This document shows positions 10,101 to 18,221 of a stretch of 18,221 nt of DNA, in pieces (position 1 is the first letter of the stretch; every line of letters starts with the position of its first letter). Source of the DNA: Tetmemena sp. SeJ-2015 (lineage: Eukaryota > Ciliophora > Spirotrichea > Sporadotrichida > Oxytrichidae); contig JAJKFJ010006022.1 in NCBI GenBank assembly GCA_027382625.1, positions 1 to 18,221 of the forward strand. Reading direction: 5' to 3'. The translations under genes were made by a program, and so were the position numbers. Under the pieces are notes generated by a model, which ran no database searches, was not told where the DNA came from, and worked only from the letters and a program-made list of their open reading frames with translations.

Positions 10101-12118
10101 TGGATATGTTTAAGTGAACAAACTATAATCAGATGATGAGATTATGTAACCAAGTACATTAAACTCTGTGGAAAAGTACTCTCCTTCTGAAAATTCTTAA
10201 AATTTATATGCGCTGATATGCTATTGCCAAGATCTTATGCGGGATGCTGTCCTTTCAATAACGAATCAGTATATATGTTTGGGGGATTGAACGGTTACGA
10301 GACTACAAATACTATAGAGTAATACAGTACTATGCTAGATAAGTGGACTCATAATCATAATTTAAGTTTCTTGATTGCAGGAGGAATCTTCGGAGTTTTT
10401 AAATGAGCTATATTTAACTGCTTAAAATCTTAAATTAAATTTATCTATGATTTTTAGTTCTTATAATTCAACCATGAGGACATCTAGGGCATGCAACCAA
10501 GTTACTTATTGAGATAAAATTATTCAATTCTTGAGTTTATATACTTTAAATTATAATTAAAACTTCCACTTAAGATAGCTAAGCTTGGAGCTGTCGCAAT
10601 TGACCGTAATAGCATCTTGATTTTAAAAATACTTTAAATTAAAATTCATTGCAAGATATAAACCAGATTAATCATCTCTCCTAAGGAAGACTATAAGACT
10701 AAGACATAGAATTAAAAAACAGCATCAGAGGCAGTTATGGCAATTTTTAAGCATTGTATAGAGAAGCAAGGGAAAGATTGAACGAGTACAATTAACAGAA
10801 TAGAGTCTACCTAACCTCCATGGGATTTATTTATTTTTAAGAACTCACCAGCAAAATCATTAGAGATAAGAAAATCACAATCAATAATATTTTCACTTAT
10901 ATCATACTTCATAAGATAACAACGAGACAGTTTAAATTGCAAATCCTTCTTTAATTTATTATGATCAAAGGCATGAGAGAAATCTCTATCATAGCTCTAT
11001 TTAAAGTAAAAAATTAAGACTCCACCTCAATATTCTAATTATAAAACTAAGTCTCATGCTATTCATTGTTTCGGAGAATCTTATACATCGAATATGAAGA
11101 CTTGCGATTTACTTTTAACAGGAGGATGCTCAGTTCTTACCTTTAATAATATAAGAGCTTAGAAATTCCTTTCTATACATATAATTATTTGAGTATAACT
11201 GAGAATTTATTGAATAAACTAATTTATTAGAATATTGAGTTATAAAGAACCAAATTGATCAAAGATGAATTTGCTAAATTATTAAAATAGAATTACCACT
11301 ATTTAGTAGAGCATTAAGTTTTAAGATTTTTATGCTTGATTTTATTTTTGGATTTATAAGCTCAGAAAGATTTATATAATCTAAGTTACTCTTAAAATGT
11401 AGCAGAGAGGCAATAATTAATTCTATTTAACAAAATCCTGAATCGATTTTTATCATAATTATAAGAATGAATTATTGATAAAATAATATCTTACCCCCAT
11501 AATTGTTCGTATGTTTACGTGATAGGAGGATTCAACCATGATATTTTTAACCAAAAAAATTATTCTGAGAATTCTTGGTCATAATGCGCTGTAGTAATCT
11601 TTTTATGCAAAGTGGACACTTATGTACGTAAAATTTCCATTAGAATACTGTAAGTATCTTGATTTTAAGAAATTATTCGGAGAAACTGAGATGACTTACC
11701 AATACGTGAACAGCTGCTACAAGTTAGACATCTCTTCCACTCAGTCCAATTATAAAGTGCCCAAAATTATTAGAAGCGAAAACTTTTCGCCACAATCCTC
11801 ATTTGTAATTATAACAACTATACGCAACTCTTCTATATAATTGGAGGAGCAAGTGGAGAGCACTGCGAATCCTTTGACTACAAGACCATTAAATGAAAGC
11901 ACTTGAGTTATAAAAAGATATATAATCTTATTGAATTAAATTCTTACAGTCCTAGATAAATTTCTACTTTAAATTTAAGATTGATTTTATAATTCATTAA
12001 ATACACAAAAATATCTTGCTGCAAAAATTAAAAGGACTTAAGATAAAGTTTGGCACTCTTGTTCAAAAGTTTTCAGGATAAAACTTATCTTTTTCTTTTA
12101 AAGAATTATATTGGATGA
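6788..12118 (+). CDS. TRIM-like RING / B-box / coiled-coil / Kelch protein, disrupted or heavily split 3' part
   Basis: The ATG at 6788 opens MERRQKQNKSKN, then a RING finger, a long Gln-rich linker, a B-box, a coiled coil and several Kelch elements. RING proteins recruit E2 enzymes, and Kelch repeats form beta-propellers that hold substrates, so an E3 ubiquitin ligase is the natural inference. Likely introns are 7571-7677 (several acceptors fit), 8929-8968, 9216-9279 and 9872-9929. A low-complexity exon (about 9430-9870) separates coil and Kelch. TGA codons lie in frame at 8461 and 11894, the second at the conserved Trp of a Kelch repeat. Two Kelch frame changes (about 10200 and 11810) have no good intron. 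The gene is either functional with UGA as Trp and more introns than I can place, or a decaying copy. The end at TGA 12116-12118 is tentative. The first half is secure; the Kelch half is recognisable only in pieces. Confidence 0.65.
6845..7006 (+). other. RING finger domain
   Basis: Residues 20-73 of the protein. Metal-ligand order is C20-x2-C23, C40-x-H42, C45-x2-C48 and C70-x2-C73, matching the C3HC4 cross-brace spacing. Core motifs are NCVNCGSNF, ANCNHLVCSKC and GLCSLC. All eight ligands are present. Confidence 0.85.
8251..8346 (+). other. B-box zinc finger
   Basis: The order C-x2-H, C-x2-C, C-x2-C, H-x2-H is complete (CSKH, CRDC, CIKC, HNGH), with the typical B-box2 filler EYFCRDCNSTVCIKC and the LSQLEEA that follows B-boxes in TRIM proteins. 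It is joined directly to the coiled coil. Confidence 0.88.
8347..8877 (+). other. coiled-coil region of the TRIM-like protein
   Basis: Heptad-like, charged and Leu/Ile/Val-spaced sequence such as RDEVDKLKETQLANIARAF, QRIEDKVHPLLKFEDSLNK and KMKEIISYIDKSSFELKR. In TRIM proteins this segment makes the antiparallel dimer. A TGA at 8461-8463 interrupts it in the same frame. Confidence 0.75.
9216..9279 (+). other. intron, about 64 nt
   Basis: GTAACAAGAT...CAGCTTGAG, with TTCTAAT inside as a branch-point candidate. Removal joins SLELHKK to EKQFINFMNKLQSGG and skips a TGA in each of two frames. An earlier acceptor at 9273 gives the same frame but leaves a TGA. Confidence 0.5.
10060..11900 (+). other. 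Kelch repeat region, fragmented
   Basis: Kelch elements appear in order but in changing frames: DPRYGHTQLYI (from about 10066), VEKYSPSENS (10168), MLLPRSYAGCC then SVYMFGGLNGY and TMLDKW (10218-10346), GAVAIDRNS (10587-10613), LLLTGGCSVLTF (from about 11109), YVYVIGGFNHDI (from 11510) and FYIIGGASGEHCESFDYKTIK (11831-11893). The paired-Gly strand and the R-x-x-A/H-G strand of the motif are both visible. Long AT-rich stretches between elements (10410-10560, 10630-11080, 11160-11500) look like introns or inserted DNA. Confidence 0.7.
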
Positions 12119-12310
12119 AATAGAAAGAATAATTAATTTTAAAACAATCTAATTCATCATCAACAAACCCATCACCTTCACGCACAGCTTTTTCCTTGCT
12201 CCATTTCAATCTACTTCTGTTAATCTCTCCACATCTTTCCATCAACCTCATAAATTAAAATTTCGAGCAGCACTTTCACTTACTTAAAGCAACAACAATA
12301 ACAAAGCATA
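12119..12310 (+). promoter_or_regulatory. intergenic region upstream of the 12311 gene
   Basis: Contains no convincing coding frame. It is pyrimidine-rich (clusters of CTTTTTCCTTGCTCC and CTCTCCACATC type) and changes to A-rich CAACAACAATAACAAAGCAT just before the ATG. It presumably holds the promoter and 5' leader. No defined factor site is recognised. Confidence 0.4.
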
Positions 12311-13829
12311 ATGAATCAAGACTTTCCCCAAAACTAGCGAGGGCTTTATCCTGTCGGTAAATTTAATAATGCATATTATATACCATAATCCTAATTTTAA
12401 AAGATAAAGTTTAGCCAATCAAATAATCCTATAAGGAACGCTAATTCATAATCAAGTTTAGGGAGAAATTAACCTTGGAAATCATCTAACAGAGCCAGTC
12501 AACTTCAAGATAACAAATACAGAGAAGTCTTCTTGAGGAGGAGGAGAAGGTAAGTCAAATACAAAAATCAATTTCTTGTACATTTTATGTCTCTTAAGTT
12601 ATTGAGAAAATCAGTGATAAAGACAATTAATTCAAAAAACATAAATTAACTACTGATAATTTAATAATTTCCTAATTAAAAATTGGGGTTTCTTTACTAT
12701 CGCAACAATGGCAGATCTTTAATAACAGTGCATTGAGCAGAGGTGGCTATTTATCGACAAGTTCTCGAAGCAGCAGCTATTCAAATGCGAGAAGGATCCC
12801 TCTAATAGATTCATGTCGATGAGGCATAAAGTACATGGACAATCATATTACAGGATCCATTCAGGATAAAGTTGGCTGCATGAATGGGAGCGCACGAAGA
12901 AAATGTAGAGCTCATCGCATAATCTTTTGAGCTGAGGTGAGAAAAATAGTTAAGCTCAAGAGGTAAAAACATTGTCATGGATTAGAATGCATACTTCAAG
13001 CAAGGAATATCTAAGAGTCAGAAGAGACGTATATTTGGCAAGGGGGAGATTCAAACTACAGAGAAATGAGTAAGTATGCTAGAAGTTCAATTAGCTGGTG
13101 CGAATTGGGGTGGTCATTGGTGGTGCGAATTTGGGTGGTCATTGGTGCGAATTGGGGTGGTCCAGGAATTTCTTTCTTGCTTATCATATTTCACTCTCTT
13201 ACATATTCTAGTCTAGAGATTACAGAGAAAATTGTTAGAGAGAAGTCGCCAGCCTCTCAGACATTTTCTTTATTGCATATGCGAAATTCCAAAAAGCATT
13301 TGCTTCCTTCTCCCAAAAACAATTCGTACAAATTCAGAGTAAGATCTAAAAACTGAAGAAAACAGGATAAAAATAGCAGATAGAGTCATGTACAGTTGAG
13401 AACTAATTGACGATTAAAAATTAGTAATTATTACAACGTCTCAACTTTTCAATTGTACTTTTAAAACGCTAATTCAAACCCCGATTACTAAAAGGGGTAA
13501 TAATTGTCAGTTATTCTATGCATTTTGAATTAATTGTCTTTATCACTGATTTTCTCAATAATCAATCTAGAAGGCAGGTCCTGCAAATATCCAGAAGATA
13601 CCAAAGAAATCTTTCCAGAGTTATTCAAGTGCCCATGGCTCTTCTTATCTTGATAGATTTGCTGATAGGATTGACCAGACTACAAGTAATTAATCTCCCT
13701 CATTTCAGCATGAGCAAATATTTTTCCTATAATCATGAGCGAAAATATATTTTTAAAAAATATTTTTCTTTAACTTATCATAAAGTATTTAACTTTTATA
13801 ATATTTTGCTGATTTCTTAGCATTTTTGA
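12311..13829 (+). CDS. unknown protein; clear first exon, uncertain downstream exons
   Basis: The first exon (12311-12549) is strong: ATG after an A-rich leader, MNQDFPQNQRGLYPVGKF, then a Ser/Asn/Gln-rich stretch ending in REVFLRRRR, followed by AAG|GTAAGT. The intron acceptor is not fixed; 12598, 12622 or 12742 all lead to one downstream frame. That frame gives RWLFIDKFSKQQLFKCEKDP, RFMSMRHKVHGQSYYRIH and SWLHEWERTKK, a segment rich in Trp, His, Tyr and Cys that looks folded but that I cannot assign. TGA at 12933-12935 is in frame and may encode Trp. After it come RMHTSSKEYLRVRRDVYLARG, the G-rich repeat at 13097-13163, and a coiled-coil-like stretch (QIQSKIQKLKK, ENQLTIKNQQLLQRL). The frame stays open to TGA 13827-13829. 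A competing frame is also partly plausible after 13500, so the C-terminal half is weak. Confidence 0.5.
12550..12598 (+). other. intron, donor certain, acceptor uncertain
   Basis: GAGAAG|GTAAGTCAAA is a consensus donor. CTCTTAAG at 12598 is the first acceptor that fits the downstream frame (49 nt), but then three TGA codons occur in the next 20 codons. Acceptors at 12622 or 12742 give the same frame with one or no TGA. Confidence 0.6.
13097..13163 (+). repeat. G-rich tandem repeat, three copies
   Basis: The unit GGTGCGAATTGGGGTGGTC is followed by ATT and repeats three times: 13097-13121 (with an extra GGT), 13122-13143 (one G to T change) and 13144-13163 (ending in CC instead of CATT). Each copy carries several runs of two to four G. 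The composition is unlike the AT-rich surroundings. The unit is not a clean multiple of three across copies, so the reading frame shifts along the array if it is translated. Confidence 0.85.
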
Positions 13830-14765
13830 ATAATTTTTTGGAACTTATACTTTTCAAAATAAAACAAATTAACTTTTAAATTAAATTTTTTAATTTGAAA
13901 AGCAATCCAGGAATCAAGTTCGAATGGGTCAAGAACCTTAGCGCCCTCTAAGACTAAAGTAATCTTCGTTCGCTAAAATTAAGGTGATTATACTAAATTA
14001 CTGTTTATTTAGTTGCTTGATAATATTCTAAAGATTTTAAATTTAAACATCTATAGTAAAACAAGACCAGTCTAACTTTAAATCTATAGTATTGAATCAA
14101 TAAGAATTCATAAGATTAAAAATAGATAAATAAAACCTTGAAGAGTTACTTTATATCGTTATCCTTAGTAAAATAATATTTCTTAATAGAGTGAGACTTT
14201 TTTCTGCTTTACACCTCGCTGTGAGCGGAGTCAGCACAAGATTAAATAAACAGAGAATTCAGAAATATATTATTAATGTAAATCATATCTTTTGAGTGAG
14301 ACCAGGTCAGAAGAACAAACTATGCATAAATTAAAGATGTTATCGAACAAGTCTCATATTTTAGTGGTGAGCACAAATTTTAACTGACACGAATTTACAA
14401 CTCTTCTTTTATTATTTTAATTTTGGTTTCCTTTTAAATTTTAACAATATTAAAACTAATTTTGCATTTTTAACTCACTTCGCGCTTTTAAAATTCAAGA
14501 ATCAATAGAAGAAGAGAATAAAACATAAATAAATTTTAATCAGAGGATATACTTAACTCAATATTTAATGAAATCTTTCAGATTTAAAATAAATAAATCC
14601 AAAACTTAACTAAATAAAAGTACTTATTTTAGATTTATATTTTTTATCAGAATAATTTTCAATAAAGTCAACTATATTTTGATTAAAAGGTTTTAGCGAA
14701 TTTTGATTATTTTAAAGGGATTAAATAAAGAAGATCAACAGAGCACTTTTGAAAAGATTTTGAGC
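13830..14765. other. AT-rich spacer, no gene seen
   Basis: About 940 bp with no protein-like frame on either strand. It includes an inverted repeat (13850-13902) and a less AT-rich patch at 14200-14235 containing CTCGCTGTGAGCGGAG, which could form a small hairpin with one bulge. The last 60 bp probably lead into the gene at 14766. Confidence 0.5.
13850..13902. repeat. inverted repeat downstream of the 12311 gene
   Basis: CTTTTCAAA (13850-13858) is the exact reverse complement of TTTGAAAAG (13894-13902), with an inner AAATTAA...TTAATTT pair in the loop. It lies 21 bp past the proposed stop, so a role at the transcript end is possible. AT-rich DNA makes such pairs common. Confidence 0.4.
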
Positions 14766-16551
14766 ATGACGGAAGAAACTAAAGGGAATGATGTAGATAA
14801 TTTCGGTATGACTTTTGACTCGAGGAAAAGATAATAAAATAGTTTGGAGAATCAGGTGTAATCTTCTGAAGATTTGCTTTCCTTCGTCGATGTCAATGCC
14901 CAAGCTGAATAGACATTAAGTGGCAATCAGCATATGTCCATTCAATCACCAGGTCAACCTAACTCATCAACATTTTCAATTGAGAGAGATTAAAAAAATG
15001 GAAAATAAAAATTAGAGCCCTTTTGTCCCCCAATTTTCTCTTTGAACGAGACGTGAAAATTCTTTAAACTATTTTCGGTGAGTGGGATATTTGTTAAATA
15101 CATTTTATATTGGAAAGCAATATGCATACGGCAAACGCTATAAATATTTTATAATAGGATTCATGAATTTTAGGTTAGTTGTAGATCTTCCATTTGATAA
15201 TTCTCTTCCCATTTTACTAAAAGGTGAGAATTTACTTAGTTTACTTTCTAAGGCTATCTAGGAACATCAGACTCAGATACATATCAACGATGAAAAATAA
15301 TTGTTTTGTTCTTCGAGTTATCATGCGATTGGCCTTGACTAAATGAATGGGGTATCATGATTACTTTAGTAACTGTTTCCTTAATAAATAATTAGTTTTA
15401 TTTATGCCAAGAGGGGTGCTTTAATTCATGAAGATAATATTTAAATTGCGAGGGATAATGCAATCAATTTTGATATTATATATTTTAAAAAGATTATCTC
15501 CTCCCTCCTTCTTACTTCATTTCTCGTAGTATATTTTTATTCTTCAACTTTGATCTTATAAATTTAATTTCAAACTTCGTTTCTAAACCATTTAAGGATT
15601 ATGGATTGTTTCTCGATTTTATAAATCATCGTAAAAACTAGCTGAGGAGTTAATTTAAACTCTTAAAATAGATATAGACTTTTTGATAATTATCAGGAGA
15701 AGTCTTCTAGTATTTAAAGAACAAGCGTATTTATTGAAGTTAGAATTGTTCTCGCTCATTGAGAAGAATATTTGCTTTTAAAAGGAAAAATTGAAAAGAG
15801 GTTTTAAGTCTTAACAAAAAGGCTAAATTTAAAAAGTATATCTATTTTAATACTTTCTTATCAAGCTATTAATTTTAATTCCCCTAATAATTATCTAAGT
15901 GAATTTTGTAATAAATAAAACAGTAAAAATATATATTAAAGATAGCCTTGCCAACAACAAAAAGCAGCTTTTGGATCTTATTGATTTAGGGACATCATCT
16001 CAAACACAAATGGATGATGACAGCGCTTAAAGTTTGAATATTGGTAAGTAAGACGAGTTAAGCCTATCTGCTATTGAGGTCTTTAATGGAAAAATAGCCA
16101 CCGCCATTACGAAGAGATTCAAACACGTGATCGACTCTAAGAATTCAATCATTCACGAGCAACAACAAAAGATTCAAGATTTGCAAAAGAAACTCGACTA
16201 GGAAAATATAAAATAAAAATAAATAATTAATAAAATTTGAGTAAAAATATTCCTTATACTTCCCAAATATTATTCAGTTTAGAGCTTGTCTGTATAAAAT
16301 CTAGTCAAAAATTATTTCTCTTAATGAGAAAAGCTGCACATTAAAATAATTTAACAAATTAAAAGAAAGAGTTCACAGATTAATCACATATTTATAAGAA
16401 ACAGTATTTAAAAATGATTCATGTTTAAAAAGTCTAATATAAAAAAGTTATTGCATAAAAGTAAATAAATTTAAAGGAAATGAAGTAGGCCGAGGACTTA
16501 AAATCTCAATTGAAAATGAAGGGAGGAAAGGGTTAATCATAGTACTAATGA
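14766..16551 (+). CDS. multi-exon unknown protein with C-terminal coiled coils
   Basis: ATG at 14766 begins MTEETKGNDVDNFGMTF, a Ser/Gln-rich N-terminus followed by EPFCPPIFSLNET. TGA at 15054 then reads through as NET-W-KFFKLFS up to a strong GTGAGT donor (intron 15078-15117), and the frame resumes as QYAYGKRYKYFIIGF, VVDLPFDNSLPILLKG and KAIQEHQTQIHINDEK. TGA 15358 is again in frame (QMNGVS-TGA-LLQQLFP), before AKRGALIHEDNIQIARDNA. A hydrophobic AT-rich stretch around 15480-15560 is intron or membrane segment. From 15599 a single frame runs to 16238: WIVSRFYKSSQKLAEELIQ, FKEQAYLLKLELFSLIEK, LLDLIDLGTSS (resembling a clathrin box) and the helix HVIDSKNSIIHEQQQKIQDL. A TGA at 16238 directly precedes a 37-nt intron-like GTAAAA...TTCAG. 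Beyond it, KIQSKIISLNEKS and, after a 28-nt intron (16371-16398), KQYLKMIHVQKVQYKK end at TGA 16549-16551. No family is recognised. Confidence 0.55.
15078..15117 (+). other. intron, 40 nt
   Basis: Donor GTGAGTGGG is the strongest type in the window, and the acceptor is TTGGAAAG. Removal restores the frame between KFFKLFS and QYAYGKRYKYF. The upstream exon is only open if the TGA at 15054 is sense. The alternative, an intron 15053-15173, avoids that TGA but deletes the good QYAYGK segment. Confidence 0.55.
16371..16398 (+). other. intron, 28 nt
   Basis: GTTCACAGAT...TATTTATAAG. Removal joins FNKLKER to KQYLKMIHVQKV and leads to the last stop of the gene. Confidence 0.45.
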
Positions 16552-17540
16552 ATAAATGGAAATTACTTATCTTAATAAATGAATAAATTTTGTCCTCAAT
16601 TAAGAATTTGCTCAGAATTAAAATGATTTAATTAATTTAAATAGTTTATTTAATCAACCATCTTTTATTTAATATTGTAAAATTTTAAATCAAAGTTTAT
16701 CATTTTAATTTCTTTGAGTCTCGAGAAATAGTATTATAATTGAAAGTTATGAATATATCCAAAAGAAAAAGGAAAATTAAGATTTTAGATGAGAGGGATA
16801 CTTTTCAGATAAACTCCTTCTATGAATAATAAATTGGTGTTCCTTTTTACTAAGTATAATTTTCTCTTAAAATCTTATCTTTAAAAATTTTGATGGTAGA
16901 CAATATTTTTATTTTAGAAAAAGTAAAAATAAGAATATAAATATAGATTTATTATAAATAATTATGAAATTATTAATTTTAAGAAAGATAAAAAATCTAA
17001 AAATTATTGCATTATGAAATATTCTAATAAAATCAATTCCAATTTGAAATTTAAGTATAAAATTTAGTCTAAATAAATTAAAAATATTTATAATTATAAG
17101 TTTTTAATTTTATAATTTTCTTGACTTATAAATTCGAAGATTAATTAGAAATAATAATCTAAATTTAAAAGTTTAAATACTCAAGGTATTCCCACACATT
17201 ACCATTTCCCATTTCTAAATACTTATACCCACTCTCACTCTTGTGCAGTTTAATACTTTCACAACCCTCACATCATAGTACTATCTGAATAAGTAAGACA
17301 TTACTACAGCTAATTATTTAAATAAATTAGAATTATTATATTTATATTTATTAAAAGAAATGGAATATGCAACATAAATTAGCATATATTTTTTCATTTG
17401 AGTTTCATCTGTAAAAATTGAAAGAGATAAGAAATAAAAATTAATCTGATGTTTGAGAAATCATATTCAAATTCTTAAAATTACTTCTTTAATTAAATAA
17501 TAATTCTTTATTCTTACAATTTTTAATTAAAGCTTATTTA
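16552..17540. other. very AT-rich spacer
   Basis: About 1 kb, among the most AT-rich DNA in the window, with no recognisable gene on either strand apart from one weak short frame (16749-16967). A pyrimidine-rich island at about 17187-17275 (repeated CCCACAC, CCCATTTC, CCCACTCTCACTC) stands out from the AT background and may belong to a promoter or to an unseen exon. Confidence 0.5.
16749..16967 (+). CDS. weak short reading frame
   Basis: ATG at 16749 gives MNISKRKRKIKILDERDTF and INSFYEQQIGVPFYQ, which are protein-like, then dissolves into AT-driven Ile/Leu/Lys up to TGA at 16965-16967. A GTATAA follows PFYQ, so this could be a small first exon. It may equally be chance, since only TGA ends a frame in this code. 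Confidence 0.2.
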
Positions 17541-18221
17541 ATGATTATAAAAGTGCATATTTAATAAGCTAATGCTTTATAGTGAAGAGCAATTTGAAAA
17601 CCATCTAAAAACTTCAATCAACAGAGAAAAAGAGATCACCTAAACTTAATAAATACAAATTAACTACTTATATAATTAGAAGATAAAAATTTATAGTAAG
17701 AGTTTACAGGAGTCAATAATCTCGAAGAGATCAAATCCTAAGGCCAAAAAAGTTAGAAGAGCGACTCCTCTAATTCTGATATCAACAAGTTCATGTCAGA
17801 GAATACAGTAAGCTAGGAATTATTTTAGCAATAGAAAAGGGTAAGTACATTAACTTCTCTTTGTATTTGAGATTTATAAGGAATCTTTATTCATAGGACC
17901 AAGAGAAAATTCCTGCCGAGCTTGCATCAAAGGGCGAGAAGGGTGGACATAAATCATAAGTCAGTGCCAGCTTATCTTAGTTCTATAAAAAACAAAGGCA
18001 GTCTTCCGCTGAATAAGCAAGTGTGCCATTTTAATTTTATTCATTATTGTAAGAATCAAGGGTGAAGTCAAAATTGCAAAAATAAATCAACACTCAGACA
18101 CTGAAAGTCTTCTCCTATATGCAGGATAATATTAGACCCGTGCCAGAATAATTGGACTCAGATCGACAGAATCTGCTTGCTCTACTCCTGATTTGACCTT
18201 GGCGGATAAAATTACGACTCG
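17541..18221 (+). CDS. Q/S/K-rich unknown protein, cut by the right edge
   Basis: A clear intron (17841-17896) divides two exons in one consistent frame. Upstream reads EFTGVNNLEEIKSQGQKSQK, SDSSNSDINKFMSENTVSQ and ELFQQQKR; downstream DQEKIPAELASKGEKGG, VSASLSQFYKKQRQSSAEQ and VFSYMQDNIRPVPEQLDSD. Composition is Ser, Gln, Lys and Glu, typical of a disordered protein, and no domain is recognised. The start is not secure: the frame extends back to an ATG at 17541 only by reading through TGA twice (near 17577 and 17592), and an acceptor such as TTTACAG near 17711 is an alternative beginning of the visible exon. TGA at 18194-18196 is either the stop or an internal codon; 25 bases remain to the edge. 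Confidence 0.55.
17841..17896 (+). other. intron, 56 nt
   Basis: AGG|GTAAGTACAT...TTTATTCATAG|GAC has a consensus donor, a T-rich body and a TAG acceptor. It sits in phase 0 and contains TGA in another frame. The flanking exons read smoothly through the junction (QQQKR to DQEKIPAEL). This is one of the two clearest introns in the window. Confidence 0.85.

Noticed and set aside
13910..13935. GTTCGAAT resembling a tRNA T-loop
   Set aside because: The flanking bases do not pair, and no anticodon or acceptor stem could be placed on either strand.
1..18221. Telomere repeats, CRISPR arrays, rRNA, insertion sequences, prokaryotic operons
   Set aside because: No C4A4 or C4A2 runs, no spaced repeat array, no rRNA-like blocks and no transposase motifs were seen. 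Intron-rich genes with TAR as Gln exclude a bacterial origin.

Overview
This window reads as nuclear DNA from a ciliate. It is AT-rich (about one third GC by eye, AT-richer between genes and in introns). None of the long, convincing coding tracts can be read with the standard code: TAA and TAG occur throughout them, and reading both as Gln opens long Gln/Asn/Ser-rich proteins with real domains (RING, B-box, coiled coil, Kelch). TGA is the only possible terminator. TGA also appears about eight times inside reading frames that simply continue, once at the conserved Trp position of a Kelch repeat. The code is therefore either the ordinary ciliate one (TAR=Gln, TGA=stop) with unrecognised introns or disruptions, or the karyorelict-type code in which UGA is both Trp and stop. 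I favour the second. No C4A4 telomere repeats are visible, and several genes lie in tandem, so this is not a single-gene nanochromosome.

Layout. 1-4956 (minus): a long Q/N/S-rich protein gene, 3' end off the left edge, with many 25-85 nt GT-AG introns. A MAP-kinase catalytic-loop fragment (about 4540-4650) lies near its 5' end. 4957-5100: a 144-bp divergent intergenic region. 5101-6752 (plus): a Q-rich, partly acidic unknown protein. 6788-12118 (plus): a TRIM-like gene with RING, Q-rich linker, B-box, coiled coil and a damaged or heavily split Kelch region. 12311-13829 (plus): a new gene with a clear first exon and a less certain remainder that contains a G-rich tandem repeat. 13830-14765: AT-rich spacer. 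14766-16551 (plus): a multi-exon unknown protein ending in coiled coils. 16552-17540: very AT-rich spacer. 17541 to the right edge (plus): a further Q/S/K-rich gene, cut by the edge.

The genes do not form an obvious pathway. The strongest functional statement is that the RING/B-box/coiled-coil/Kelch gene has the parts of an E3 ubiquitin ligase with a beta-propeller substrate platform. Exon borders were found by frame-matching GT...AG pairs by eye. Where several pairs fit, I say so. All gene limits are models, not confirmed transcripts.
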